Below, piece by piece: positions 54,441 to 64,000 of a stretch of DNA of 64,000 bases (within the stretch, counting starts at the first letter, position 1; every line of letters starts with the position of its first letter). The notes under the pieces were generated by a model. It had not been told where the DNA came from and did not search any database. It worked only from the letters and a program-made list of their open reading frames with translations. This DNA comes from Trametes villosa (taxonomy: Eukaryota > Basidiomycota > Agaricomycetes > Polyporales > Polyporaceae): positions 372,001 through 436,000 of the forward strand of contig PUDQ02000085.1 in assembly GCA_002964805.2 (NCBI GenBank), read 5' to 3'. Made by a program: the position numbers and the translations under genes.

Positions 54441-55094
54441 TCACAGCGACGGTCGCGAGTCGCCCGCCCGCCCGTTGCGACGGAGTTTGAAATAGCTCTG
54501 AACACCGAGCACGAGCAGCGCACCAGTGGGCGATATACAGGTGAACAGCCTGAGCTGCGAGTGTAGAATGTAAGACAGACCGACGGACGTGCCGACAGGG
54601 CCGACACCGAATCTATTCAACGCGAGGGCGGCGAAGGCGGTATTGACAACGACACTCAGCCAGCTCTGCCCGCGGAGGTCGCCGAGGAGTCGGTTCCCGA
54701 AGTCCTTGAGCTTTTGGAGGATGTCGGAGGCGGGGCGCGTGCCCCCGACGAGCGCAGCACCGCTGTTGAGCAGGTCCCAGGCATGGACAACACGGCTTTC
54801 GGGGCCGTCTTTGAAGATCCCTGCATCACCGTGGAAAATGGGAAGTTAATACGAACACTCGGCGTAGCGAGGTGCGGAAAAGGCAGGTACATGCACCGAG
54901 GGGGAGCGCGGCTAGTTCGGGTATGGCGAGGAGGGGCCCGACTTCAAAGCCGATTCTGGCTGCCCCGACGACGATGGCTGCGACGCCGAGCGCGATTCTC
55001 CGATACGGGGTCCAGTTGGTGGGACGGCGCACGCTAGCAATTTCGAGTATGTGCGGAGACACTCACGACCCGCGTCGGAGGACGGTGCTGGCAT
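54441..55094 (-). CDS. Small membrane protein, paralog of the gene at 55378-56193
   Basis: The last exon (54441-54820) is open for 126 codons and contains no Met codon, so a Met-dependent ORF search misses it. It is joined through intron 54821-54896 to an exon reading WTPYRRIALGVAAIVVGAA, then GPLLAIPELAALPLG. After splicing come IFKDGPESRVVHAWDLLNSG, LQKLKDFGNRLLGDLRG, then the hydrophobic SWLSVVVNTAFAALALNRFG and LLVLGVQSYFKLRRNG, ending RPSL. The layout matches the neighbour (two early membrane helices, a charged helix, a later hydrophobic part). The first exon is uncertain: ATG 55094 (MPAPSSDAG) resembles the neighbour's MPSSRSDIF, but the implied intron (~30 nt) is too short. Either the true first exon is elsewhere or the 5' end is damaged. 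Function unknown. Confidence 0.5.
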
Positions 55095-55377
55095 TGCGAT
55101 GAGGGTGGACGGGCTAGGCTCTTGGCTGGGACGGAAGGCCGAGAGAGCGGGGGGCGATGGACAGTGTCGACGCGTCTTTTAGGCCGAGCGTTGAAGCGAG
55201 GGTGTCATCCCCTCGTAAACTCTCGTAACGACAAGGACGTCGAAACAACTAGGCTTCATACTGAACAAAACTCATACCGCCTGCCAGGAACTCGTGGTAC
55301 AGTACTCAGAGCACGGGGGGCAACGGCGGCGCAGGCCGCCCATGCGACGTCGTCAGCTCTGTTCCCCTCTCACGCTC

Positions 55378-56193
55378 CTACCGCTCGCTTGTCACCCCCA
55401 ACCCCCTCCACCACGCCCGAATCCAGCGAAACGCGCGGTAGACCACCGCCGGTACTGTGAAGAGCACCGCTACGCCGGCGAGCACCAACTGGCCCACCAT
55501 GGGCCCCATGATCTGGGTGCCCAGGGACTGCAGGTAGGAGAAGAGGCCAGTTGTGTTCGCGCCGTAGAAGTAGCTCTGCGCGCGCGCGGCAAGGCTGTCT
55601 GTAAGAGACACGGTTATGTCAGCGACCCAATACACCACGAGAAACGAAGACGGCAAGGCTCGAACTCACGGGCAGCTACACCGGCGGTGGTGAAGCCGAC
55701 GGCGTTCAAGGCGAGAGCCCCGAGGGCGGTGAAGAGGACGCGTTTGAGGAGGTCCCAGGAGAGGGACCGCTTCAGCTGGGCGAGGACGGCTGCGACGGGG
55801 CGTTCGCCTCGGACCAGCGCGAGGCCGCTGTTGAAGAGGTCGCGTGATTTGGCGATGAACGACTCCGTGCCACCGTTGTAGGTGTCGCAGATGTCGCGCA
55901 GCTTCATGCAGCAGAGGAGGATAGCAGGTATGACACCTGCAGCACAGGGAGGTTAGCAAGCGTGAGGGCGGAGCGATACGAGGGTGGAGCGGGACACACC
56001 GCCAGGAAGGGCGGCGGCACCGAGCACTTGCGCGAGTTCGAGGCCGAGCCCTGCTCCGCCGGCGATGGTGGCCGACAGGCCGATGGCTATTTCCCAGCCA
56101 CGACTCGCTGGAGGTGTGCGTATCAGCATCCGAGATAGTAGCAGGGGCAGGTGTGCGTGACTCACTGAAAATGTCGGAACGGGAGCTTGGCAT
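55378..56193 (-). CDS. Small multi-pass membrane protein, unknown family
   Basis: Four exons (introns 56108-56165, 55937-55999, 55599-55669) give ~207 residues. It starts MPSSRSDIFTSRGWEIAIGL; hydrophobic helices include IAIGLSATIAGGAGLGLELA, VIPAILLCCMKL, FTALGALALNAVGFTTAGVA and GQLVLAGVAVLFTVPAVV, separated by a charged helix (FIAKSRDLFNSGLALVRGE). The short C-terminal tail is WRGLGVTSER. I recognise no family. The adjacent gene at 54441-55094 is a diverged tandem paralog in the same orientation. All splice sites are canonical and the frame is consistent. Confidence 0.65.
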
Positions 56194-58179
56194 GCTAGGA
56201 GTCTCGGCGATGGGATGGTGAGTGAGCGGACACAGGACAGAAGATGGGGCTCATACTTTTTATATGCGGGGGACGACGTTGCGGGCACTCTCTACCCCAA
56301 GGTCGAACCTTCCGCGAAGGAGAGTTGCATGTCTGCCTCGTCAATCTTGCAGGGTTATTGGGGGAGCCGTTGACGGACATTTTGATGGGAGAAGGCGTGT
56401 GCAGACGCAGGCGGGGAAGACGAGGCTTCCTGGCGCGCACCCGAGGGATACAATTGGCTGCTGGAGTGGTCGTTCTCGTAGCCTGCACATGTGGTGGAAC
56501 GCTGAGATACAAATTCGTCGCAGGCAACACCATAAGTGAGTGTTGCTGCGGTAGGCAGCATGGCATGTCCTACCGCAGCGACACGTTGGAGGATGCCTCG
56601 AGAGCGAGTCCGCCACAGAAAACACCATAGTAGGTGAATGTTGCTGCGGTAGACAACCTGGAACACCTGGTGATATCTAGACGTCGCAGAAGGCCTCATG
56701 AACGTCTCACCGAGCCGTCATTTGCGTTGAGAACGAGCCCTTACCTGACCGAGATGAAACAAATGGTGTGGAAGCTACCTGAAAACTCTCCTGACGAGTT
56801 GTTGGAATTATATTCCTCAACAGGTTAGTATTGAACATATATTTTACCACTTGGCTGACCAGCGCGAGAGAATGGCAGCGTAGATTGACGTCGTAAATCT
56901 TACGACCGCGGCCTGCCACTGCGCAACCGAGCCTCCATCTCAATAGACAGGACAAGGTTTGCCCCGAAGGCCGTTGCTTAGAGAATGTCTCCCACACAGC
57001 GCATGACGAAGCTCGGAGGCTTCGAGCTAGCCAAACAGGAGGCCCATACTGTAGAGACAGATACGAGACTTCGACGGACATAGCGTATAGAACGATGGCT
57101 TACTCACCTCATATAGACTGTGCCGCTGCCGTTGTATATCTGGCTTGCACAAACCCGCGGTGCCCTGATTGTTTGACAGCATGAGGCGCGGTGTGCCCGT
57201 AGTCGGTATGCCGTAGACGCGCTTGCTTCATACGGCGCCCTCGAAGCTGGGGATATCTTCATGTGACGATCTCTTGTTCATATGACCGCATCCAAAACTT
57301 CCAGAAGATCGCAACGATATCTGGGCTGAATAGACCACAGTGAGTGCGTGTGTTCATATCAAGAGTGACCCACCGCCGCGACCGACTGGACATCTCGTAC
57401 CCAATATCCCCATCTGCTAACGCCGGGGCGGTCGTCTGCGACGGCGCACAGGCATTTCGGAGACGCTACACTGACTGCTGATGTGAGATATCCGACGGTA
57501 GGTTTACCTCCGTCATATATGCGCGCAGGAAGGTCAGCATTCGCGGAGTCGCTGCCACCGAGGAGGGTGAGGAGAGGAGTTCGGAGGATGAGTGCACGGG
57601 GAATGACGAGGCCGACGGGGTCGGGCCCGTCACGTGTCGCTGCTTCTAGAGAGAGCCGGCACCGCCACGAGGGACCAGATCTGGCGGAGATCTGGTATGT
57701 CTTCCGGCGCTCGCTTGCTCTTCGCGGCTCGCCCTTGTTTTGCTTCTGTCGAACATCGTGCGCTCTCTACGCCCCCATCTCCCCGAGGCGAGCCGTCTGA
57801 CTGTCTCCCGCTGCAGTCGTGCGAGCAACCCGCCTGCATAATGGTTGTCGGCGGATCGCTCGCAGCGGACCCGACGCGAGCGGACGGGTGGAGAAAACAT
57901 TGAGGCGGAACGGGCTATTACGCCAAAAAGGGGAAAGACTGAGCTGGAACATTGCTTGATCGCGACTCGACGCGCTCCCTCGCCCTCCTCCTTGGCCAGA
58001 TATGACAAAGCGCGTTTGACCGCCCGCACCCACCGGGGCCTCCACCGTCGCCGACACACACGCATTCTGTTTCCCGTACCCGGCATGCCTGGCCCACCTC
58101 ATACTTATATCCCCGGTCCCGGCGGGGCCTGTCTCCTCGCGCCCCCCATCCCGCCCTCGCTTTCCTTGATCGCTGAGCC
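56194..58179. other. 2-kb intergenic region, no gene recognised
   Basis: Short open frames on both strands lack motifs. Near 57900-58170 the plus strand becomes C/T-rich, a likely promoter for the MFS gene. A small local duplication at 56525-56656 is listed separately. Confidence 0.5.
56525..56656. repeat. Local direct repeat with hairpin
   Basis: A ~30-bp unit (aacaccata...tgttgctgcggtag) occurs at about 56526-56554 and again at about 56622-56653. The first copy also forms a perfect 10-bp hairpin (ctgcggtagg / cctaccgcag at 56546-56555 and 56569-56578). Confidence 0.6.
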
Positions 58180-60023
58180 ATGGCTGCCCCTCACCACGCT
58201 CCCCCCGGGCTTGACCAGGACGAGTCCCAGACGGTAGAGCGCACCAGCTCCCGCACACCTACCGCCGTCGATGCAAACGATAACGCGGACGAGCAAGACG
58301 ATATCAATGCTCAGTTTGAGCGCGAGGCGTACGGCCCCGCAGAGGGCGAGAAGGCCCTTGATTCCTTCGAAGTCGTTATGGGCCCAAACGATCCCGACAA
58401 CCCGAAGAGCTGGTCGCGCCCCTATCGGTGGTACGTTACCATGTTGTCTGCCGCGCTCGTCTTGAATGCGTACGCCCCTTCGCTCTGTTCATTGTCGGCA
58501 TACCTCTCATAATTGTTCTAGAACGTTCGCTTCATCCGCGCCATCCGGAATCGTTCCCCAACTCATGGAGAAGTTCTCCTTCGGTACCGAAGTCGCCACG
58601 CTCACTATTGCCCTATTTGTTGCCGGCTACTGCGTCGGCCCTCTGCTCTGGGGTCCTCTTTCCGAGCAGTATGGGCGTAAGCCCATCTTCCTGATCAGCT
58701 TCACCGCGTACACCGGCTTCCAAGTCGGATGCGCTCTGTCCCAGAACACCGCCTCCATCCTCATCTTCCGTTTCCTCGGCGGTATCTTCGCCGCCGCGCC
58801 ACTGGCCAACAGCGGGTACGTACTTCCTATACTGCCGAGTTCACCGTTCCTAACTCCTTGCTGCAGTGCCGTCATGTCGGACGTCTGGGATGCGGATACG
58901 CGAGGTAAGGCCATGGCCCTCTTCGCGCTCGCGCCCTTCGCAGGACCCACCATCGGCCCTACCGTGAGCGGATTCATGGCCGTCGCAGGCGTATCTTGGC
59001 GCTGGGTTTTCTGGGTCCTCACATTATTCGCCGGGACCTGCCTCGCCTTTGTGGTTCTCACACTGCCCGAGACCTACGCGTGAGTTCGCCCCATAGATCG
59101 AGTCACGTACCACCGCTGATGGCTTGTTCACAGTCCTGTGATCCTCGTGAAACGCGCACAGAGGCTGCGCAAGGAGACGGGCGATGACCGGTATTGGGCG
59201 CCGCTCGAGAAGAACAAGATGACCTTTGCGCAGCGGACGAAGCACGTCCTCGGCCGCCCGTTCATCATTCTTTTCCGCGAGCCCATGCTCCTCGTCATCA
59301 CCCTCTACATGAGTGTACGTCCCCCTCACATTCGTTTACTGCTTGATACTGACGAGCCCCGCACAGTTCATCTACGGCGTTGTCTACCTGCTCTTCGAGG
59401 CGTACCCGATCGTCTTCACGCGCGGGCACCACTTCAACGCAGGCATCTCCGGGCTCATGTTCCTCCCCATCTTCATCGGCGCGGTCTGCGCCGTCGTCAC
59501 CTACCTGCTCATCTTCAACCCGCGCTACCACGACGCGATCGCCGCGTTCGCGCCGCACCCCGTGCCGCCCGAGTACCGCATGGAGGTGTGCATGTACGCC
59601 GCGCCGATCTACACGCTCTCCTTCTTCTGGTTCGGGTGGACGTCGTACCCGACGGTCTCCTACTGGGCGCCGCTCATGGCCGGCTTCCCGATGGGCTTCG
59701 CGATCATCTGGCTCTTCCTCGGCCTGTTCAACTACACGATCGACGCGTACCTGTTCGTCGCGGCGAGCGCGCTGAGCAGCATGACGGTCGTGCGGAGCCT
59801 GTTTGGCGCGGGCTTCCCGCTGTTCGCGACGCAGATGTACGAGCGGTTGAACCCGCGCTGGGCGTCGACGCTGCTGGGGTGTCTGGCGCTGCTGATGACG
59901 CCCATTCCGTTTGTGCTGAGGCGGTATGGGCACAAGCTGAGGAGACGGAGCAAGTACTCGCCGACGGGCAACTTGCCGCACAAGCCGCCGAAGAAGGACG
60001 TCGAGAAGGTGGCGGAAGCGTAA
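58180..60023 (+). CDS. MFS transporter, drug:H+ antiporter-1 (DHA12) type
   Basis: Five exons (introns 58470-58521, 58816-58866, 59080-59133, 59315-59366) give ~544 residues with 12 predicted membrane helices. An acidic N-terminal tail ends in the family signature DPDNPKSWSRPYRWYVTML. Helix 2-3 has the MFS motif LLWGPLSEQYGRKPIFL; helix 4 has RFLGGIFAAAPLANSG; the motif-C-like segment is ALAPFAGPTIGPTVSGFM, followed by SWRWVFWV and LPETYAPVILVKRAQRLR. The central loop carries RPFIILFREPMLLVITLYMS. Members export polyamines, drugs or toxins or import small organics across the plasma membrane; the substrate cannot be read from sequence. The basic C-terminus ends with KKDVEKVAEA. Convergent with the next gene. 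Confidence 0.92.
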
Positions 60024-60779
60024 GGGGTTTGATGTGTGGTTGTTTGTTTTACTTTTCGCCTTCTTGGTTTAACAGATACGGAACACAGATTACAGACCTG
60101 GACAGCCGAGTCGTCGTCGCTTGCAATTGTCATCGTCTCGTCGTAGCATAGTAGTACTTGTAGATGATCTTAGCCGTCGCTACACCCCTCCTCGCATCGC
60201 CATCCCTCCATCCCTCTATCCCCACCTCTATCACCATCTCTATCTCCGTATCTCCCTCGCATCTATGTCTTATAGCTTTATATTCGCTGTAGCCTTGCCC
60301 GGGCATCTAGTGGCCATATCGAATGAACTCAAGTGAGCAACCTATGAAGACGGGCGTAGCTTTCGAGCTCGAGGAAGGTTATGATGTGTATCCTTCTTGC
60401 TCCGAACTCAACCTACACACAAGGTGGTTCCGGTAGTGCGAAAAATAGAAGCAACGTCTATATATGCGCGGTGCCGAGCTGAACACTCCGGATTGTCGGA
60501 AACACTGACGCAGTACAGCCACCAGCGGCAGTGCCCACAGTGACACACTCAAAGAAGATCGGCCGAGCGATCGAATCCCGAGCAGCCATGAGCTACACGA
60601 GGCGGGAAGTTCTGAGCTATAATCGCAGCGCGCGGCGTAAGGTGCATTATGAGAGCAAATGTATGTGCCAATGTTCGGGATGTGATAAAATAAGTACAGT
60701 GTCCGAGATGATTTATAGATACCGTCGACGAAAATACCCAAAGGAATGAGAGCGGGTGGCCAATCAACGAGCACAGCCC
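60024..60779. other. Convergent intergenic region
   Basis: 756 bp of 3' flank. 60160-60260 is C/T-rich with many atc/ctc repeats. No gene recognised. Confidence 0.5.
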
Positions 60780-61752
60780 CTATGGGATGCTGGGTGCGTG
60801 CATGGACGACTGGCGCGTAGGGGCACGCTCCGGAGAAGGGGACCGTGACCGGCCGTTGTGAGACGAGAGCAGAGGGTACGGCTCGGGTTCCAGATCTGTT
60901 CAGTAACGTGTCAGTAGGGGGACGCGCTCATAGGAGGCCAGCGGGACTGACCGAACTCGTCTTTCAGCATGTCACCCGCCTTCGCCGGCGCGTAGAAGAA
61001 CGCGCGACCACCCTTCCGTCGCGGGCGGATGTAGAAGTACCAGACGGCAGTGGCGAGGATGGAGAGCAGGATGATGATACCGACGGTCCCGCCGACAATG
61101 GCGGCGACGGGTGGTCCGCTCGCCTGGGGCTTCGCCTGCACGAGGCTGTTCACGAGCGTCTCGAGCTGCAGCCGGCTGAGGCCCGAGTCGGAGTCCGAGC
61201 CCGATTGGGTGGGCGACGCTGCTGCCGCCTGCGCGTCGTAGGCCTGCTCGATGTCTTGCACGGGGAAGTACGCGAAGCCGCCGAATATGAACGGGAAGCC
61301 GTCTGCCGCGTCGTTGACTGTCAGGGAGAACGTGTGCGCGCCGGGGTCGAGGGGGAGGGCGGTGTAGAAGGGGTCGGATGCCGAGGCAGAGACGCGGGTC
61401 GGCGCGCGTTTGTCGAGCGTGACGGTTACGTTGGGGAGCGTCTGGTTCGCGTTTGGAGGGAGCGTTGCTGGGAAGGCGGACACTGCGAGTAGCGCAATGC
61501 CTGGAAGGTTCTTGGGAGATTAGCGTTCTGGGTTCACGAGTGATTGGGGGGAGATCGGGGCGCACCTGTGAAGTCGATCGAGAGCGTGGAGCCTGGCTTG
61601 CCTGCATACGCGTCGGAGCCTCCGGAGTCGTTGCTGAGTTGGCTTCCCTTTATGAGCTGCCAGGTGTCGTCGTAGTGGATGCGAGAGCGGTCTTGAGCAG
61701 TGACAAGGGAGATAGCGATGCCGTTTATCGTAATGTTGACTTCGTTTGACAT
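60780..61752 (-). CDS. Single-pass membrane protein with N-terminal beta-rich ectodomain
   Basis: Three exons (introns 61501-61565, 60896-60951) give ~283 residues. The N-terminal ~175 residues are beta-rich and polar (RSRIHYDDTWQLIKGS, GSTLSIDFTGIALLAV, PGAHTFSLTVNDAADGFPF), a layout common in basidiomycete surface proteins. A Ser/Asp-rich linker precedes one membrane helix (VAAIVGGTVGIIILLSILAT, ~200), then a basic stop-transfer RPRRKGG and a cytoplasmic tail. The third exon adds DLEPEPYPLLSSHNGRSRS and ends SMHAPSIP; without it the frame would stop earlier at 60911. No N-terminal signal peptide is visible from ATG 61752, so an unseen upstream exon may exist. Function unknown; possibly a cell-surface sensor. 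Confidence 0.68.
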
Positions 61753-62525
61753 TAGGAGACTTTACGCGAGACGGTACGCGAGCAAACGGAGCTGGAGAAG
61801 TCGGGAACGAGGGAGTAGGAGGGGAGGGGGATTGTCGGTGCCCGCGCGATGTAAGAGGGCATGTCGGGCAGCGCCTCGGGTTGCAAGGGCGCGCCGGGCG
61901 TCGAAGTGCCGAGTGGGTCTTACAGGGCATGCTGCAACATATCAAATTGGAAGCCTGGAGGGATATTGGAGAGACATATGCGATGCGGTGAAGCTGATCT
62001 CGGACCTACGAGTGTGACGGAAGCGCAGAAGACGTCCTATATCTCAAGGTATGTGTGAGTAGAAGCAAAGCTTATAGTGTAAAAGTCTCTTTTATACGGT
62101 ACACCTTGTACCGTGCCGCTATGCATGCCCGTGCGCGACACTGGAACTTGCAGCGGGACGATGCGGCGGCCTATTGCGGGTAGCGTGCCAGTGTAGAGAT
62201 GATCCGAGCGGTTGAGACCACCGCTCATGGCGATCAAGGTTTGTTATTAGAGCTTGTATGCTTGATTATAATGACAGTCACATTTTTTGAAATGCCAGTA
62301 AGGATCCTTGTGCGCAAAAGCACGCCGCCTCGAGTCGCAGAAGATGGTCAAGTTGAGTCGCCGGATTGGGAAGAGGGAAGGAGACGCCGGTAATAGACGC
62401 CACAGCGTCATTGCCTGTCAAGGTGGAGATCGGAGATCCGCCGTACTTAACCCCTCCCGCCATGCCACCCTCTCGCTCTCCACGCTGCGCACGGCGACCA
62501 CGACCGCGCACACGACTAGCTCAGC
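61753..62525. promoter_or_regulatory. Divergent promoter region
   Basis: 773 bp separate the single-pass protein (-) and the DUF3292 gene (+). No gene recognised. Confidence 0.45.
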
Positions 62526-64000
62526 ATGCACAACGACGGCAACACGCACACGGACGCGCACGATCAGCCTCCGACATACTCGGAGGCCCCCGCAACCACG
62601 ACCGGAGCGCATGAGTCTCCGGCGGGCACCGTACACTCTCTCCCCTCGCCCACGCCCACCGCCTTCACGGACTCTTCGGTGCAGTCTACGACAACAGATG
62701 CGACCCACATAGACCCTCCGCCTCCGCCTCCGCCGGCCGAGTCAGTCATGAAGCCGCTCCCGGTCACCCCCCAGGAGGACTTACACTCAGTCGACCCTGT
62801 CGATCTTGTGGCCCAGGGTGCACCCATGCCTCCTGGTTCCTCCCGGGTTACCTCGGAGCTCGACGACCCGGAAGTGAAGGACCTCGGCTGGAGGCAGGAC
62901 TCGGCTCGCGCCCCGTCCCTTATTCAGGGTATCACCAACGATGACCTCTTCATGATCATCCGACGCTTCAACAAGGTACGATATGTCACTCCTTTGCGCG
63001 CATCCCTTCACCGTGCTCATCGTATATTAGCAAGTACAACACGTTCGCGCCATCCCTCCTCCGCCTCCGGGATTCCTTGACCTCGAGATCTCTGATGACG
63101 AAGAGTTCTCCCCGGACAAGCTGCGTGCAAACATCGAGCGGCTCTACATGACAGTCGTACGTCTCCTCCCCACGCATAATCGCGTCATGCCCTCATGACA
63201 GCTTCCAGATTGTCGGAATGGCTGCCTTTGGCAAGCACATTGCCAGGTTACGCTCATGGAACGAGCCCAGACGTACCGCGAAGTTCTGTGCGGTGCGTAT
63301 ATACTCTTCTTTTAGCAATATTCCGCGCTGACGAGGCGCATATATGCAGGCGTACTTTGTCGCGTGGTACCTCTCACTACTTCCGGCGCTGCTCATCTGC
63401 ACTCTCCTCGTCCTCATCTTCCACCCTGAATACCGCGCGAAGCTCTTCCCGCCTGCGCCCATCGCGGCTGTCAGCGCCACCACCGGAAATCTGCAGGTGC
63501 CACGCGCCGGTACATTGGGCTCCAAGGATTCCCTGTCTGGCGCGCCGGAAGCGCACCAGGGCGAGGCAGTAGAGCAGGAAGCGTCGCACTTCGTTGCGGC
63601 CCTGGGCGCCATCGGCGCTGGAACTATCATGGGTCAGGGCGGATCCCCGAAGCGCAAGCACGGAGAGGCGCGCGCGGACGAGAAAGGCGACGCTGAGGGC
63701 GAGATGGAAACCGAAACCGAAATGGCGGACGGCACCAGCGATGATTCTATCGCAGGCGGCTTGCCCGACCCCAGCGACTTCGCGCTGCACGCGAAGAATG
63801 TGAAGGACACGGCCAACAATGATGGGGTGCACGATCCCGCCGCGGATGTTGCGAAGAAGAGCGTGGAGAGCGCGATGTGGGAGAAGATGCGACCCGTCAT
63901 GAGGATCCTCGCTGACATCGCCGATACTTGGGAACGCTTCGGAAAGTGCGTATGTCTGGTATCACACATGGACTATGATGCTGACGACTAATTTCGCAGC
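62526..64000 (+). CDS. DUF3292-type membrane protein (3' end beyond window)
   Basis: Partial. Exons 62526-62975, 63031-63156, 63209-63292, 63350-63945 and a fifth exon starting at the last base (64000), with an intron at 63946-63999. The N-terminal ~120 residues are Thr/Pro/Ser-rich. Conserved blocks follow: DLFMIIRRFNKQVQHVRA, PPPGFLDLEISDDEEFSPDK, LRANIERLYMTVIVGMAAFG, KHIARLRSWNEPRRTAKFC, AAYFVAWYLSLLPALLICTL, a membrane hairpin, FPPAPIAAVS, GTLGSKDSLSGAPEAHQGEA and VEQEASHFV. I recall this order from fungal proteins annotated DUF3292, of unknown function; a search should confirm. A charged linker (KRKHGEARADEKGDAEGEME) leads to a helical region cut by the window edge. Confidence 0.75.

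Overview
The window looks like nuclear DNA of a filamentous basidiomycete, most likely an agaricomycete of the polypore type. The coding DNA is GC-rich. Almost every gene is split by many short introns (about 47-80 nt) with GT donors, AG acceptors and CTRAY-like branch sites. The best ortholog-like proteins (epsin, HUS1, iPGM, tetraspanin, MHYT hybrid kinase, Dsk2, Skt5-like, MCC alpha, USP, DUF3292) are of fungal type. The order-level placement is inference. No rRNA, convincing tRNA, CRISPR array or bacterial operon was seen. Gene models below were spliced by hand. For models with a complete start the summed exon lengths are multiples of three.

Layout. 0.8-9.5 kb: epsin (-) and HUS1 (+) share a divergent promoter. 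Two tandem dienelactone-hydrolase paralogs (+) follow, then phosphoglycerate mutase (-). 11-12.6 kb: tetraspanin (+). 13.5-16.1 kb: a tandem pair of F-box-like proteins with a conserved CxxC...HxxxC motif. 17-21.1 kb: an MHYT-sensor hybrid histidine kinase. 21.8-25.7 kb: tRNA-dihydrouridine synthase and the Dsk2/ubiquilin shuttle. 26.4-31.6 kb: a tandem duplication of a C2-domain, multi-membrane-segment protein. 32.4-34.1 kb: a Sel1-repeat chitin-synthase-activator-like protein with a CaaX box.

34.3-54.3 kb is the most dynamic part. Two F-box-like families occur in head-to-head arrangement. Family 1 is F-box plus C-terminal CATCGL motif, four copies. Family 2 is F-box/LRR-like, two copies plus one relic. 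They flank a core of methylcrotonyl-CoA carboxylase alpha and a USP-type deubiquitinase. Several copies are damaged: one family-1 copy has lost its start and carries a nonsense codon, one has lost its ancestral start, and one family-2 copy has an in-frame TGA. A 447-bp element with 35-bp terminal inverted repeats sits at one of the shared promoters.

54.4-64 kb: two small paralogous membrane proteins (one nearly lacks Met codons), an MFS transporter, a single-pass membrane protein, and a DUF3292-type membrane protein running off the right edge.

Together the window mixes housekeeping genes (leucine catabolism, glycolysis, tRNA modification, DNA checkpoint, endocytosis, ubiquitin recycling) with lineage-specific gene families that duplicate and decay locally, chiefly putative SCF adaptors.
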